NCBI RefSeq assembly: GCF_022808915.1
Contig: NZ_JAKZFS010000005.1
Location: 62,001-126,000, forward strand
Length of the DNA: 64,000 bases
Source: Fundidesulfovibrio terrae
GTDB taxonomy: Bacteria > Desulfobacterota > Desulfovibrionia > Desulfovibrionales > Desulfovibrionaceae
Reading direction: 5' to 3'
Shown: in pieces, positions 36,464-45,409 of the stretch
Layout: every line of letters begins with the position of its first letter
Numbering within the stretch: position 1 is the stretch's first letter
Program-made: the position numbers and the translations under genes
Notes under the pieces: generated by a model
Databases searched by the model: none
The model's input: the letters and a program-made list of their open reading frames with translations, nothing else
What the model was told of the DNA's origin: nothing

Positions 36464-37680
36464 AGCCCGGCTACAAGCAGACAGAGGTCGGGGTGATCCC
36501 GGAGGATTGGCAACTTCGACCTATGCTGTCCGTCGTTCGAGTCGCTCACGGTCAAGTGGACCCCAAGCATGAGCCTTACCGCTCAATGATACTCGTAGCT
36601 CCAGATCATATTGAGAGTGGCAGCGGGCGGTTGTTGAAAAAAGAAACTGCTGGGGATCAGCGCGCAATCAGCGGGAAGTACGCATTTTCGGTGAACGATA
36701 TAGTTTATAGTAAGATTCGACCGTACTTGAGAAAGGCAATTTTATCCGACTTTGAGGGTCTTTGCAGTGCGGATATGTACCCATTGAAGCCTCAAGTCGA
36801 CATTTCTTCGGGGTTCGTGTTTGCCGTCATCCTTGGATATCATTTCTCAAAGTATGCAGAGTCCGTGTCTGTCCGCAGTGGGATGCCGAAGATAAACAGG
36901 TTGGAGCTGGCTGAATATGTTATGGCCCTTCCTCCCACCAAGGCCGAACAAGAAGCCATCGCCGCCGCACTCTCCGATGCTGATGCTCTCATCGAATCCT
37001 TGGAGCAGCTCATCGCCAAGAAACGGAACATCAAGCAGGGAGCGATGCAGGAGTTGCTGACCGGCAAGAAGCGGTTGCCGGGGTTTAGTGGGGAATGGAA
37101 GGAAGTGCGTATGCGAGACTTGCTGCAACTAAACGCTACGTATGGCATTGTAACAGCAGGAAGATTTATCCAGAATGGGATCAAGATGCTCCGAGGTGGA
37201 GACATAGACGACGGCCACATCGCCACGGACCTACCAATGGTTGCTCACGAAAAATCGAATGAATATTCGAGGACAAAGCTGGAGAAAGATGATGTTGTGA
37301 TAGCCTTGGTCGGATACCCAGGTTCTTCTGCGAAAGTCCCTGACGAGCTAATTGGGTCAAACATTTCCCGTGCAGTTGGCTTGTTGAGATGCAACGAACA
37401 AGTTGTACCGGATTTCCTTGTGTGTTTTCTAAACTCGACCGATGGCAGAAATATGGTACTTGCACCTAGTGCCGGTTCTGCGCAGAAAGTTGTCAACCTC
37501 GCCGCGCTCAATAAGTTACAATTTTATATCCCGCCCGTCAGAGAACAAGCCGCTATCGCCACCGTCCTCTCCGACATGGACGCCGAACTCTCCGCTCTGG
37601 AGTCAAAGCTCTCCAAAGCCCGCCAGATCAAGCAAGGGATGATGCAGGAACTTCTTACCGGGAGAATCCGACTCATATGA
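36454..37680 (+). CDS. hsdS: Type I restriction-modification specificity subunit
   Basis: A 408-residue specificity subunit with two target-recognition domains (about residues 1-155 and 210-370). Each is followed by a conserved helix: AIAAALSDADALIESLEQLIAKKRNIKQGAMQELLTGKKRLPG and AIATVLSDMDAELSALESKLSKARQIKQGMMQELLTGRIRLI. The two helices form the spacer coiled coil that sets the gap in a bipartite target. GC is lower in the recognition domains than in the conserved parts, as usual for swapped domains. It overlaps both neighbours (10 and 4 bases). Confidence 0.95.
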   Translation: MDVKPGYKQTEVGVIPEDWQLRPMLSVVRVAHGQVDPKHEPYRSMILVAPDHIESGSGRLLKKETAGDQRAISGKYAFSVNDIVYSKIRPYLRKAILSDFEGLCSADMYPLKPQVDISSGFVFAVILGYHFSKYAESVSVRSGMPKINRLELAEYVMALPPTKAEQEAIAAALSDADALIESLEQLIAKKRNIKQGAMQELLTGKKRLPGFSGEWKEVRMRDLLQLNATYGIVTAGRFIQNGIKMLRGGDIDDGHIATDLPMVAHEKSNEYSRTKLEKDDVVIALVGYPGSSAKVPDELIGSNISRAVGLLRCNEQVVPDFLVCFLNSTDGRNMVLAPSAGSAQKVVNLAALNKLQFYIPPVREQAAIATVLSDMDAELSALESKLSKARQIKQGMMQELLTGRIRLI

Positions 37681-40600
37681 GCGACATCGGCAAATCCGAG
37701 CGCGTCACCCAAAACCGCGTCATCGCTCTGTTCCGCGATGAGCTGGGTTACAGCTACCTTGGCGACTGGTCAGACCGTGAAGGCAACACCAACGTCGAGG
37801 AGGGTTTGCTTACCGCCCACCTGAAGAAGTGCGGCTACACCTCTTCCCAGATCAGCAGAGCCATTCATTTGCTCCGCACCGAGGCCAACAACCATGGGCG
37901 CAGCCTCTACGGGAACAACCAGGCCGTCTACAGCCTGCTGCGCTACGGCGTTTCAGTAAAGACCGAAGCTGGCAAGCCCACTGAGACCGTCCACCTCATC
38001 AACTGGGAGGAGCCGCAGAAGAACGACTTCGCCATCGCGGAGGAGGTGACCCTCAAGGGCAACCTGGAGCGGCGTCCTGACCTCGTGCTGTACGTGAACG
38101 GCATCGCCATCGGCGTGCTGGAGCTGAAAAACAGCCGCACCACCATCGGCGACGGCATCCGCCAGAATCTGTCCAACCAGCGTCCCGAGTTCAACGCGTG
38201 GTTCTTCAGCACGGTGCAGTTCATCTTCGCGGGGAGTGACTCCGAGGGTATGCAGTACGGAACCGTCGGCACAGAGGAGAAGTACTTCCTGAAGTGGAAG
38301 GAAGACGAACAGGACAACAGCCGGTACAAGCTGGACAAGTACCTGCTGAAGATGTGCTGCAAGGACCGGCTGATCGAGCTGATGCACGACTTCGTGCTCT
38401 TCGACGGCGGCATGAAGAAGCTCCCCCGCGTCCACCAGTATTTCGGCATCAAGGCCGCGCAACGCCATGTCCGTGAACGCAAGGGCGGCATCATCTGGCA
38501 CACTCAGGGCAGCGGCAAGAGCATCGTGATGGTGCTGCTGGCGAAATGGATTCTGGAAAACAACCCCCACGCCCGCGTGGCGATCATCACCGACCGCGAC
38601 GAGCTGGACAAGCAAATTGAGCGCGTCTTCATGGAAGCGGGAGAACCGATCACACGTACCAGCAGCGGACGGGAGTTGATGACCCAGCTCGGGCAGGCCA
38701 CGCCGCGCCTGTTGTGCTCCCTGGTCCACAAGTTTGGCCGCAAGGACGTGGACGACTTCGATGCCTTCATCAAGGAACTGGAAGCCCAGCCCAGCCAGAC
38801 CGTGGGCGAGGTGTTCGTCTTCGTGGACGAGTGCCACCGCACGCAGACCGGCAAGCTGCACCGGGTGATGAAGGCCATGATGCCCAATGCCGTGTTTATC
38901 GGCTTCACGGGCACGCCGCTCCTGAAGAAGGACAAGCAGACCAGCCTGGAAGTGTTCGGCGGCTACATCCACACCTACAAGTTCAGCGAGGGCGTAGAGG
39001 ACGGGGTCGTGCTGGACCTGCTCTATGAGGCGCGGGATATCGACCAGCGCCTTGGTTCTGGGTTCAGGATCGACATGCTGTTCGACGCCAAGACGAAATT
39101 TCTCAATGACTGGCAGAAGGACGAACTGAAGAAGCACTGGGGCACGATGGAGCATGTGCTTTCGTCAAAGTCCCGGATGGTAAGGGTGGTGGACGACATC
39201 GAGTACGACTTCAGCCTGAAGCCCCGCCTGTCCGATCATCGCGGCAACGCCATCCTCGTGGCATCGAGCATCTTCGAGGCGTGCAAGTATTTCACGCTTT
39301 TCCAGGCATCAACCTTCAAGAACAAATGCGCGGTGGTGACCTCCTACAACCCGCTGACGAAGGATGTGACCAAGGAAGAGACCGGGGCGAACACGGAAAC
39401 CGACAAGCAGTTCATCTACAAGACCTACACTGAGCTGCTTAAGGATGTCGAAGCGAAGCCGGGCATGACTAAGACCGAGACCTACGAAGAGTGGGCCAAG
39501 GAGCTGTTCATCAAGGAACCGGCAAACATGAAGCTGCTGGTGGTGGTGGACAAGCTGCTGACCGGCTTCGACGCGCCGTCCTGCACATACCTCTACATCG
39601 ACAAATCCATGCAGGATCACGGCCTGTTCCAGGCCATCTGCCGCACGAACCGGCTGGACGGCGACGACAAGAGCTTCGGCTACATCGTTGACTACAAGGA
39701 CCTGTTCAAGAAGGTCGAAAACGCCATCGCGGTCTACACCTCCGAACTGGATCATAGTGCGGAAGGGGCCAGTCCCGAAGTGCTGCTGCACGACCGCCTC
39801 AAGACAGGTAAGGAACGGCTCGATGCCGCCCTGGAATCCATCATCCTGCTATGCGAACCGGTCAAGCCGCCGAAAGGGGAGCTGGAGCATATCCACTATT
39901 TCTGCGGTAACACTGAGATCGCATCGGACTTGAAGGAGCATGAGCCGCAACGCGCCGCGCTCTACAAGGCCACGGTGGCGCTGATCCGCGCCTACGCCAA
40001 TATTGCCGACGAGATGGAGCCCGCAGGGTACACGGCAGCCGACATCAGCCGCATCAAGCAGCAACTGGATCACTTCCTGAAAGTCCGGGATGTTGTGCGA
40101 AAGGCCAGTGGGGAAGAGCTTGACCTGAAGGCTTACGAGGCGGACATGCGGCACTTGATCGACACCTACATCGAAGCCGACATGCCGAGGCCGATTTCCC
40201 CCTTCGACAATATGGGCCTGCTGGAACTGATCGTGAAGACCGGCATCGCCAAGGCCATCAATGAGCGCCTCGCCGGGATGAAGGGCAACAAGAACGCCGT
40301 GGCCGAGACCATCGAGAACAACGTCCGCAGCAAGATCATCAAGGAGCACCTGAGCGACCCGGAGTACTACGAGAAGATGTCCGAGCTGCTGGACGAAATC
40401 ATCGCCGCCCGCAAGGCGAAGGCCATCGAATACGAGGAGTACCTGAAGCGTATCGCCGCGCTGGCAAAGCAGGTCGAGGCCGGGCAATCGGAAGAGACGC
40501 CGAAGACGCTGGACACGCCGGGCAGACGGGCGCTGTACAACAACCTGAATAAGGATGAGGAGCTGGCCCTGAAGTTGGACCACACGATTAAGGATACGCG

Positions 40601-40730
40601 CCCCGATGGCTGGCGGGGACACCTCGCCAAGGAGAACATCATCAAGGCGGCGCTGCTGCCGCTCTTGGATGGCGACAAGGCAGAGGTGGAGCGCATATTC
40701 CTCATCATCAAGGCGCAGGGCGAGTATTGA
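37677..40730 (+). CDS. hsdR: Type I restriction endonuclease subunit
   Basis: A 1017-residue motor and nuclease subunit. The N-terminal PD-(D/E)xK nuclease is seen in RPDLVLYVNGIAIGVLELKNS (about 145). Helicase motifs are IIWHTQGSGKSIVMVLLAKW (Walker A, about 275), VFVDECHRTQTGKL (DECH box, about 380), FIGFTGTPL, and VVVDKLLTGFDAPSCTYLYIDK (motif V/VI region). The C-terminal helical region binds the methylase core. It starts inside the hsdS stop (ATGA) and its own stop overlaps the metallopeptidase start. Confidence 0.96.
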   Translation: MSDIGKSERVTQNRVIALFRDELGYSYLGDWSDREGNTNVEEGLLTAHLKKCGYTSSQISRAIHLLRTEANNHGRSLYGNNQAVYSLLRYGVSVKTEAGKPTETVHLINWEEPQKNDFAIAEEVTLKGNLERRPDLVLYVNGIAIGVLELKNSRTTIGDGIRQNLSNQRPEFNAWFFSTVQFIFAGSDSEGMQYGTVGTEEKYFLKWKEDEQDNSRYKLDKYLLKMCCKDRLIELMHDFVLFDGGMKKLPRVHQYFGIKAAQRHVRERKGGIIWHTQGSGKSIVMVLLAKWILENNPHARVAIITDRDELDKQIERVFMEAGEPITRTSSGRELMTQLGQATPRLLCSLVHKFGRKDVDDFDAFIKELEAQPSQTVGEVFVFVDECHRTQTGKLHRVMKAMMPNAVFIGFTGTPLLKKDKQTSLEVFGGYIHTYKFSEGVEDGVVLDLLYEARDIDQRLGSGFRIDMLFDAKTKFLNDWQKDELKKHWGTMEHVLSSKSRMVRVVDDIEYDFSLKPRLSDHRGNAILVASSIFEACKYFTLFQASTFKNKCAVVTSYNPLTKDVTKEETGANTETDKQFIYKTYTELLKDVEAKPGMTKTETYEEWAKELFIKEPANMKLLVVVDKLLTGFDAPSCTYLYIDKSMQDHGLFQAICRTNRLDGDDKSFGYIVDYKDLFKKVENAIAVYTSELDHSAEGASPEVLLHDRLKTGKERLDAALESIILLCEPVKPPKGELEHIHYFCGNTEIASDLKEHEPQRAALYKATVALIRAYANIADEMEPAGYTAADISRIKQQLDHFLKVRDVVRKASGEELDLKAYEADMRHLIDTYIEADMPRPISPFDNMGLLELIVKTGIAKAINERLAGMKGNKNAVAETIENNVRSKIIKEHLSDPEYYEKMSELLDEIIAARKAKAIEYEEYLKRIAALAKQVEAGQSEETPKTLDTPGRRALYNNLNKDEELALKLDHTIKDTRPDGWRGHLAKENIIKAALLPLLDGDKAEVERIFLIIKAQGEY

Positions 40731-41446
40731 TGGTCACTCAGATCAACCTCGGAGATATTGAGGTGGACGTCGTGCTGAAGGACATCAAGAACATCCACTT
40801 GAGCGTCTACCCCCCGCACGGCAAGGTCCGCGTTGCCGCCCCGTCGCGCATGGACCTGGACACCATCCGCGTCTTCACCATCTCGAAGCTCGACTGGATC
40901 AGGAAGCAGCAGAAGAAGTTCCGTGACCAGGAACGGGAGACCCCCCGCGAATATCTTGAACGGGAGAGCCATTTCCTCTGGGGGCGGCGCTACCTTATGC
41001 GAGTGGTCGAAGTGGATGAGGCTCCCCGTGTCGAGCTTGAACACCGCACGATGACCCTGAAAGTCCGACCCGGAACGGATGAAGAAAAACGTCAGGCGAT
41101 TGTCGATGGGTGGTATCGGGGCCAGGTGAAAGCGGCGGCTCCTCCGCTGATCAAGAAATGGGAGAGGCGCATCGGGGTGCAGGTCGAGCGATTTTTCGTG
41201 CGCAGGATGAAGACCCGATGGGGGAGCTGCAACCCGGCGACCCGCTGCATCCGGTTCAACACCGACCTCGCCAAGAAGCCCAAGGACTGCCTGGAGTATC
41301 TCGTCGTCCATGAACTGGCCCACTTGCTGGAACCCACGCACAACCCGCGCTTCGTCGCTCTCATGGACCGGCTCATGCCGAAGTGGCGGTTCTACCGGGA
41401 GCAGCTCAACCGTCTGCCGGTGAGCCACGAGGAATGGTTGTATTAA
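40730..41446 (+). CDS. YgjP-like (DUF45/SprT-type) zinc metallopeptidase
   Basis: A 238-residue protein of the DUF45/YgjP family. The zinc motif is HELAHLLEPTHNPRF (HExxH with the third His in THNPRF), and the upstream MKTRWGSCNPATRCIRFNTDLAKKPKDCLEYLVVHE block is the family hallmark. The ATG overlaps the hsdR stop (TGATG), so it is translated as the fourth cistron of the restriction operon. YgjP-like genes are recurrent neighbours of type I systems, but their role there is unclear; proteolytic control of HsdR is one inference. Confidence 0.9.
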   Translation: MVTQINLGDIEVDVVLKDIKNIHLSVYPPHGKVRVAAPSRMDLDTIRVFTISKLDWIRKQQKKFRDQERETPREYLERESHFLWGRRYLMRVVEVDEAPRVELEHRTMTLKVRPGTDEEKRQAIVDGWYRGQVKAAAPPLIKKWERRIGVQVERFFVRRMKTRWGSCNPATRCIRFNTDLAKKPKDCLEYLVVHELAHLLEPTHNPRFVALMDRLMPKWRFYREQLNRLPVSHEEWLY

Positions 41447-41731
41447 TGATATGGACAGCCGGGCTTTGTGACGGCACCTGTCGGCTGCTGTCGTCGAGGA
41501 ACTGACCGTTTGCCGTTGTCTGACCACGAACCAGCGGGCATTGACCGCAATCTGATCACACCACAAACAACAGTTTCCATCCGACTCGTTGAGTGTGTCT
41601 TTCTTGCAGTAATCATATTTACGAATTTTCACATTGTCACATAATATACTAGTCGTGTTTACAACAAACAATACTATTTACATTGAGCGAAAGGCTCCTT
41701 ATACAATGCGGAAAGTAAAAGGGGTCAGGCT

Positions 41732-41998
41732 ATGAATATCGACGGAAACAACGAAGGGAGCCACGATTGCCGCAAAATGACCATCTCAATGCGAGCAATG
41801 AATTTCTTACGTATAACAAGAGAGGTTACGAACCGGAAATTGTCCGGAGAAAAAGGGGTAAGCAACTCATCAGTCGTGAATGAGATTGTCGAGAAGCATT
41901 ACGCCAGCCAGGATCATGAGAATAAGACGCTGTTCAAAAGAACATCCGTACTTATCCAAAAAATCATTCGTGACATAGAAAACAACGGCAACGGATAG
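41732..41998 (+). CDS. Small protein, possibly ribbon-helix-helix regulator
   Basis: An 88-residue charged protein. The stretch KMTISMRAMNFLRITREVTNRKLSGEKGVSNSSVVNEIVEKHY resembles a ribbon-helix-helix DNA-binding domain (beta-strand, then two helices), but the match is weak. A GGGGTCAGG sequence before the ATG may be the ribosome-binding site. Its low GC and its place inside the element mark it as accessory. It could regulate the element or the restriction cargo; unproven. Confidence 0.5.
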   Translation: MNIDGNNEGSHDCRKMTISMRAMNFLRITREVTNRKLSGEKGVSNSSVVNEIVEKHYASQDHENKTLFKRTSVLIQKIIRDIENNGNG

Positions 41999-42264
41999 GT
42001 CAACAAGCAAAAGCACGCGGAAGAGCCCCCCGGAAGGACCATTGTAAAGTGGCCCCTGTTCGACCGAACACTCTGGCTAGCTGAGGAGGCAATGCTAGAG
42101 GTGTGCCGATGCACAGCGCTAATGAGTGCTGTGCGCGCCATGTCTTGAAGAGGCCCATTCTGCATGGCATGCTCTGGCTACGACCGCAAGCGAACGAGAC
42201 GCTCGGGATGCCTCCAAAGTCTTTTTTTTGATCTGTCAACAACCGTCATCATCCGTCATCGGGC

Positions 42265-42744
42265 ATGAACAATCGACTTTACCCCACACGCTGGAATGTT
42301 CCCGGCGCAACCGTCAAAGGCCGAAAAGGTTACGTCGCTGGACGTGAACCGCTTTACAACAATTGCATGGACCTTGAAGCCGCCATAGAGCTATATTTCG
42401 AGTACCGAGGAGAGGACCGGAAACCGGCAACGTATACTGGCCTCACCGCTTGGCTTGGTTTTCGTTCACCCGACGCCCTGGACGAGTACAAGAACCCATC
42501 CCACCCGTTTCATGGGGTAGTATTCAGGGCGCGCCAGCGCATAGAAGACGCCCTTGAAATTTCACTGCATCAAGGCAAGACGACTGCCGGGGCCATCTTC
42601 ACCTTGAAGCATCACGCGAACTGGAGAGACACCCGCAACGTGGAAGTGTCTGGCAAGTTCACCATCGTGGGCATAGCTGGATACGTCCGGGAAGCCTTGG
42701 AAACAAACACTTTGGCCCCTGGGATTCAGGGTGAAGGCGACTGA
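42265..42744 (+). CDS. Phage gp3-type terminase small subunit
   Basis: A 159-residue protein matching the GP3_package family of DNA-packaging proteins. Landmarks are DLEAAIELYFEYR, KPATYTGLTAWLGFRSPDALDEYK, RARQRIEDALEISL and the hallmark GAIFTLKHHANWRDTRNVEVSG. In phages this subunit selects viral DNA at pac/cos for the large terminase. Here no large terminase or other structural gene accompanies it, which is the condition seen in satellites that redirect helper packaging. The start is uncertain: no clear ribosome-binding site precedes 42265, and a Met at 42367 begins the conserved part. Confidence 0.82.
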   Translation: MNNRLYPTRWNVPGATVKGRKGYVAGREPLYNNCMDLEAAIELYFEYRGEDRKPATYTGLTAWLGFRSPDALDEYKNPSHPFHGVVFRARQRIEDALEISLHQGKTTAGAIFTLKHHANWRDTRNVEVSGKFTIVGIAGYVREALETNTLAPGIQGEGD

Positions 42745-42963
42745 GGATGGGGAGGTTCATTCCCATGTAATGCCACTGCGGTCCGGTATGTAAAAAGGAT
42801 GCGTGTGTCTGTCCTACTGCCTATCATATCCAGCGCATCGACACTCTTTCCTTCATCCTGGCACGCATCACGACCTGAGACATGGCTTCCCAAGCTAAGA
42901 TGCGAAAGATGAGCTTCTATGTACTAAAAATCGCATCAGCGTGGGCCATGCTCGCATAGAGAA

Positions 42964-42991
42964 AGGCCGGATTCCGTTAAGGGTCCGGCCT
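42964..42991. terminator. Bidirectional hairpin between terS and the nuclease gene
   Basis: An 8-bp stem (AGGCCGGA 42964-42971 with TCCGGCCT 42984-42991) sits between convergent genes, 9 bases beyond the nuclease stop. On the plus strand a TTTTT run follows after a short gap. Confidence 0.65.
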
Positions 42992-43000
42992 CTTCGTTTT

Positions 43001-43537
43001 TCAGTTGTCCATGCGTTCTCGCCGTGCGGCTCTTGTTCTCTTGCTGGCCCCTTCCGTGCCCGATGCAGCAAGGGCTTCACCATGGCCCTCCTTCTCGCGC
43101 CGGTACTTCTCCAGTAGCCCATAGGCCATGTACTCGCCACCGGCCCGCGAGCCAGCCCAGACGAAAGAGGTGCCATAGCGGACCTGGAAGGCGATGACGC
43201 TTTGAAGTGCAGCATGGGGGTTGAGCTTGCTCCGGTATCTCCCTCGCTTCACGTCTTCAACTGAAGCCTCCACGATGACGGCGAAGAGGTCCAACGCCCT
43301 GGCCCGTTCAAGTTCTCGCTCGAAGCGATCCCGGCCAGTCGTCAGGCATCCTATCAGGTCATCCAGGGACTTCCGCTCCAGGGCCATGCGATCTTCATAG
43401 CCAGCCAGGGAATAGTCGCCCGTCTTGAGCCCGTGCCGGATGATCTCCGCTTCTGGGTACTTCTCGAAAGCGTATGGGTGCTGCTCGCGGGTATCCACCA
43501 CGATCCGAAGCGGGACGTAGGGGAAGCTACTGCCCAT
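43001..43537 (-). CDS. ERCC4/XPF-type nuclease domain protein
   Basis: A 178-residue protein with the ERCC4 nuclease signature. RIVVDTREQHPYAF supplies the first acidic residue, HGLKTGDYSLAGYEDRMALERKSLDDLIGCL supplies the GDY and ERKxxxD motifs, and RFERELERAR follows. Such nucleases cut branched or structured DNA and appear in many phages and plasmids, usually in replication or recombination. The ATG at 43537 has an AGGGGG site; a TTG at 43555 is less likely. It lies downstream of the RepA-like gene across an iteron-like array. Its C-terminal tail is basic. Confidence 0.85.
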   Translation of the reverse strand: MGSSFPYVPLRIVVDTREQHPYAFEKYPEAEIIRHGLKTGDYSLAGYEDRMALERKSLDDLIGCLTTGRDRFERELERARALDLFAVIVEASVEDVKRGRYRSKLNPHAALQSVIAFQVRYGTSFVWAGSRAGGEYMAYGLLEKYRREKEGHGEALAASGTEGASKRTRAARRERMDN

Positions 43538-43570
43538 GATGGCCCCCTGGTCCAAAAACTACCGAATCAG

Positions 43571-43757
43571 CCGAACACTGTCCCTTAACCCACACTACTA
43601 CTAGCTTTCCTTGTTCGGGAGTGAGTCGAACGGACCCGAACGCGACCGAACGGGATGTGGAGTCCTGTTCGACTTGTTCGGCTAGGGTTCGGGCGTGAAC
43701 CGAACGGGGAAACCGTTGTCCTGTCTTGCTTCCTGGCCCCTGTTCGGCTCGTTCGGG
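43571..43757. repeat. Iteron-like array of CCGAAC/GTTCGG motifs (putative replication origin)
   Basis: Eleven copies of the core CGAAC or its complement GTTCG occur within 187 bases (at about 43571, 43613, 43627, 43636, 43646, 43667, 43676, 43687, 43700, 43742 and 43751), most extended to CCGAACG. Both orientations occur at irregular spacing, directly beside the RepA-like gene stop. This is how initiator-bound origins often look. It is not a CRISPR array, as the units are short and unevenly spaced. Confidence 0.6.
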
Positions 43758-43761
43758 TGTT

Positions 43762-44763
43762 TCAGGAAGCCAGGGCATACTTGCCGTCAAACTCATCAAA
43801 CACCCCTCCCTTCATAAGGGTCTTGCACTGTTCGCCAACCGTACCTTTTGACTTTCCGATGATCCTGGCAATCTCTGTTGGCCCGATTGGCTTCTCTGAA
43901 GTGGCCACGCAATCATACACCGGGCGAAGAGCGGGCGAGAGGGTCACGCTCACGGCATCGCCAGCGAGGTTCCACAATACCCCCTCTCGCTCAAGGCCGA
44001 TTGCAAGTTCATCGTCGTCGCGAGAAATACGATGGAGCGTTGCCGCTTTCTTGCCCCTGACCCCGGCCATAATGAAGATGTGGTCCGCCGCACCGGCAAG
44101 GCCCTGAGTCCCGCTGATCCTGGCGAGGGGAGAGGTTTCGCCCGTGCCATGCTCCTTGCGGAGGTGATGAACGATTAGGCCAGAAACACCATGTGCCTCC
44201 AGGATCGTACGGACGCTCTGTATAGCTGCGTAGTCCTCACGATAGGGACTGTTACCTCCAGAAATCGGGCGAATCTGAACGAGTGGGTCAATGATGACCA
44301 ACATAATGTCAGGATCGTCAGTGAGTATTGATTCAAGAACATCTTCAAATCCTTGCCCCAATCTAGGGGCTTTGTTGACGATCAACAAATTATCAGCCCA
44401 CTCGTCTTCGACATCAAGCTCCTTCATGCGCTTGTTTAGGCGCTTCTGTCCGTCTTCAAGACAAAAGTAGAGTACCTTCCCACGAATTTGCGACTCGTAA
44501 TTTCCAAACAAAATACTGCCTTCCGTTATGCAGAGGGCTAGTTGAAGGGCTACCAAAGACTTTCCGACTTTAGGGTCTCCGCAGAGCAGAGTTGTTCCAG
44601 AGGCAATGAGACCTTGGGCCAGGTATTCTGTCGGCGGGAACTCCTTCGCCAGTAGTTCCTTTCCGGTAACAATCCGGATGCCTTGCAAAGCTCGTTTAAG
44701 CGACCCCTCTGCCGTATCTTCTTTCTCGGCCCCACCCGGTGCAGGAGCGTTCTGTTCTTTCAC
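43762..44763 (-). CDS. RepA-like AAA ATPase (replicative helicase-type)
   Basis: A 333-residue protein of the RepA/RecA-like ATPase family of plasmids and phages. The Walker A is LLCGDPKVGKSLVALQLAL (about 60), the Walker B DIMLVIIDPLVQIRP (about 155), and VSGLIVHHLRKEHGTGE with ISGTQGLAGAADHIFIM completes the fold. The C-terminal 60 residues (GPTEIARIIGKSKGTVGEQCKTLMKGGVFDEF) form a winged helix. It probably unwinds or remodels the element's origin. The start is 2 bases after the AlpA stop; the iteron-like array lies directly downstream. Confidence 0.87.
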   Translation of the reverse strand: MKEQNAPAPGGAEKEDTAEGSLKRALQGIRIVTGKELLAKEFPPTEYLAQGLIASGTTLLCGDPKVGKSLVALQLALCITEGSILFGNYESQIRGKVLYFCLEDGQKRLNKRMKELDVEDEWADNLLIVNKAPRLGQGFEDVLESILTDDPDIMLVIIDPLVQIRPISGGNSPYREDYAAIQSVRTILEAHGVSGLIVHHLRKEHGTGETSPLARISGTQGLAGAADHIFIMAGVRGKKAATLHRISRDDDELAIGLEREGVLWNLAGDAVSVTLSPALRPVYDCVATSEKPIGPTEIARIIGKSKGTVGEQCKTLMKGGVFDEFDGKYALAS

Positions 44764-44765
44764 GT

Positions 44766-44984
44766 TTACGCTGCCTCGCCGCCTATGATAGCCTGCATCA
44801 CGGCATACACCTGGGAACTGAGCCAGACCGAAGTCCGAGTGCCAAGCTTCTTAGGGGCCGGGAACTTGCCTTCCCCGATAAATTTGTAGAGGGTAGATTT
44901 GCTGATGCCGAGGAGGCTGCAAACTTCTTTGGCCCGGAGGAATCGCTCTCCCTGGCCGTGTTCGATATCGAAAATCTGGCTCAT
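44766..44984 (-). CDS. AlpA/excisionase-type helix-turn-helix protein
   Basis: A 72-residue MerR-like winged HTH protein: RFLRAKEVCSLLGISKSTLYKFIGEGKFPAPKKLGTRTSVWLSSQVYAVMQAI. This is the AlpA pattern, in which the protein activates or assists excision of integrative elements. The ATG at 44984 is preferred because the conserved domain begins shortly after it; a longer frame runs into the upstream gene. It is tightly packed between the HTH gene (1 base apart) and the RepA-like gene (2 bases apart). Confidence 0.88.
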   Translation of the reverse strand: MSQIFDIEHGQGERFLRAKEVCSLLGISKSTLYKFIGEGKFPAPKKLGTRTSVWLSSQVYAVMQAIIGGEAA

Positions 44985-44985
44985 C

Positions 44986-45174
44986 TTACTCGCCGTACTC
45001 CTTTTGAAACTGCTCCAAGGCTGCTTTCGTTTCATCCCTCAGAGGGATGTAGCCATTTAGTCTTGCGGTTAGTGTGCTCACCGGAACTTGGAGCGCCTTG
45101 CTTACGTCCTTCATCGTGACCTTCATTTCCTTTCTCCATGCATGAAAATTACGTCCAAAAATTTCATCGTACAT
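44986..45174 (-). CDS. Small Cro/C1-like helix-turn-helix protein
   Basis: A 62-residue protein with an HTH core: FHAWRKEMKVTMKDVSKALQVPVSTLTARLNGYIPLRDETKAALEQF. Its size and position as the first gene of the HTH-AlpA-RepA cluster suggest a Cro-like regulator of the element's lytic-like operon. No larger CI-type repressor is recognised. It could instead be a replication accessory protein. Confidence 0.7.
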   Translation of the reverse strand: MYDEIFGRNFHAWRKEMKVTMKDVSKALQVPVSTLTARLNGYIPLRDETKAALEQFQKEYGE

Positions 45175-45309
45175 TTTGATGAATTCCCTATGTTGAAATT
45201 GCCGCTCTCGTTGAAGCGAATGATCCGGATCGTAGCAGTATTATGGGCGCGGTACATACAAAACGCGCCACCGCCCATGTCCGTCCAATATGCTGATTTG
45301 ACAAAAGAA

Positions 45310-45335
45310 AAGACCCAGGCGAGGGCCAGGGTCTT
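45310..45335 (-). terminator. Intrinsic terminator downstream of the unknown gene
   Basis: A 7-bp stem (AAGACCC 45310-45316 with GGGTCTT 45329-45335) is followed on the minus strand by TTCTTTTGT. It lies 75 bases beyond the stop of the minus-strand gene ending at 45410. Confidence 0.65.
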
Positions 45336-45409
45336 GAAAAAAGTTCAGGAAGTGTAGCGGGTTTTAGTGCCGGGCCTCCTTGGTCACGGCATCGGGGGCG
45401 CTGTGCAAC

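Noticed and set aside
43571-43757. Repeat cluster considered as a CRISPR array
   Set aside because: Units are 6-7 bases, in both orientations and at irregular spacing; there are no 25-35 base repeats or spacers, and no cas genes.
45088-45357. An 89-codon plus-strand frame in the island
   Set aside because: It overlaps the HTH gene and the terminator at 45310 and shows no start signal or recognisable domain.
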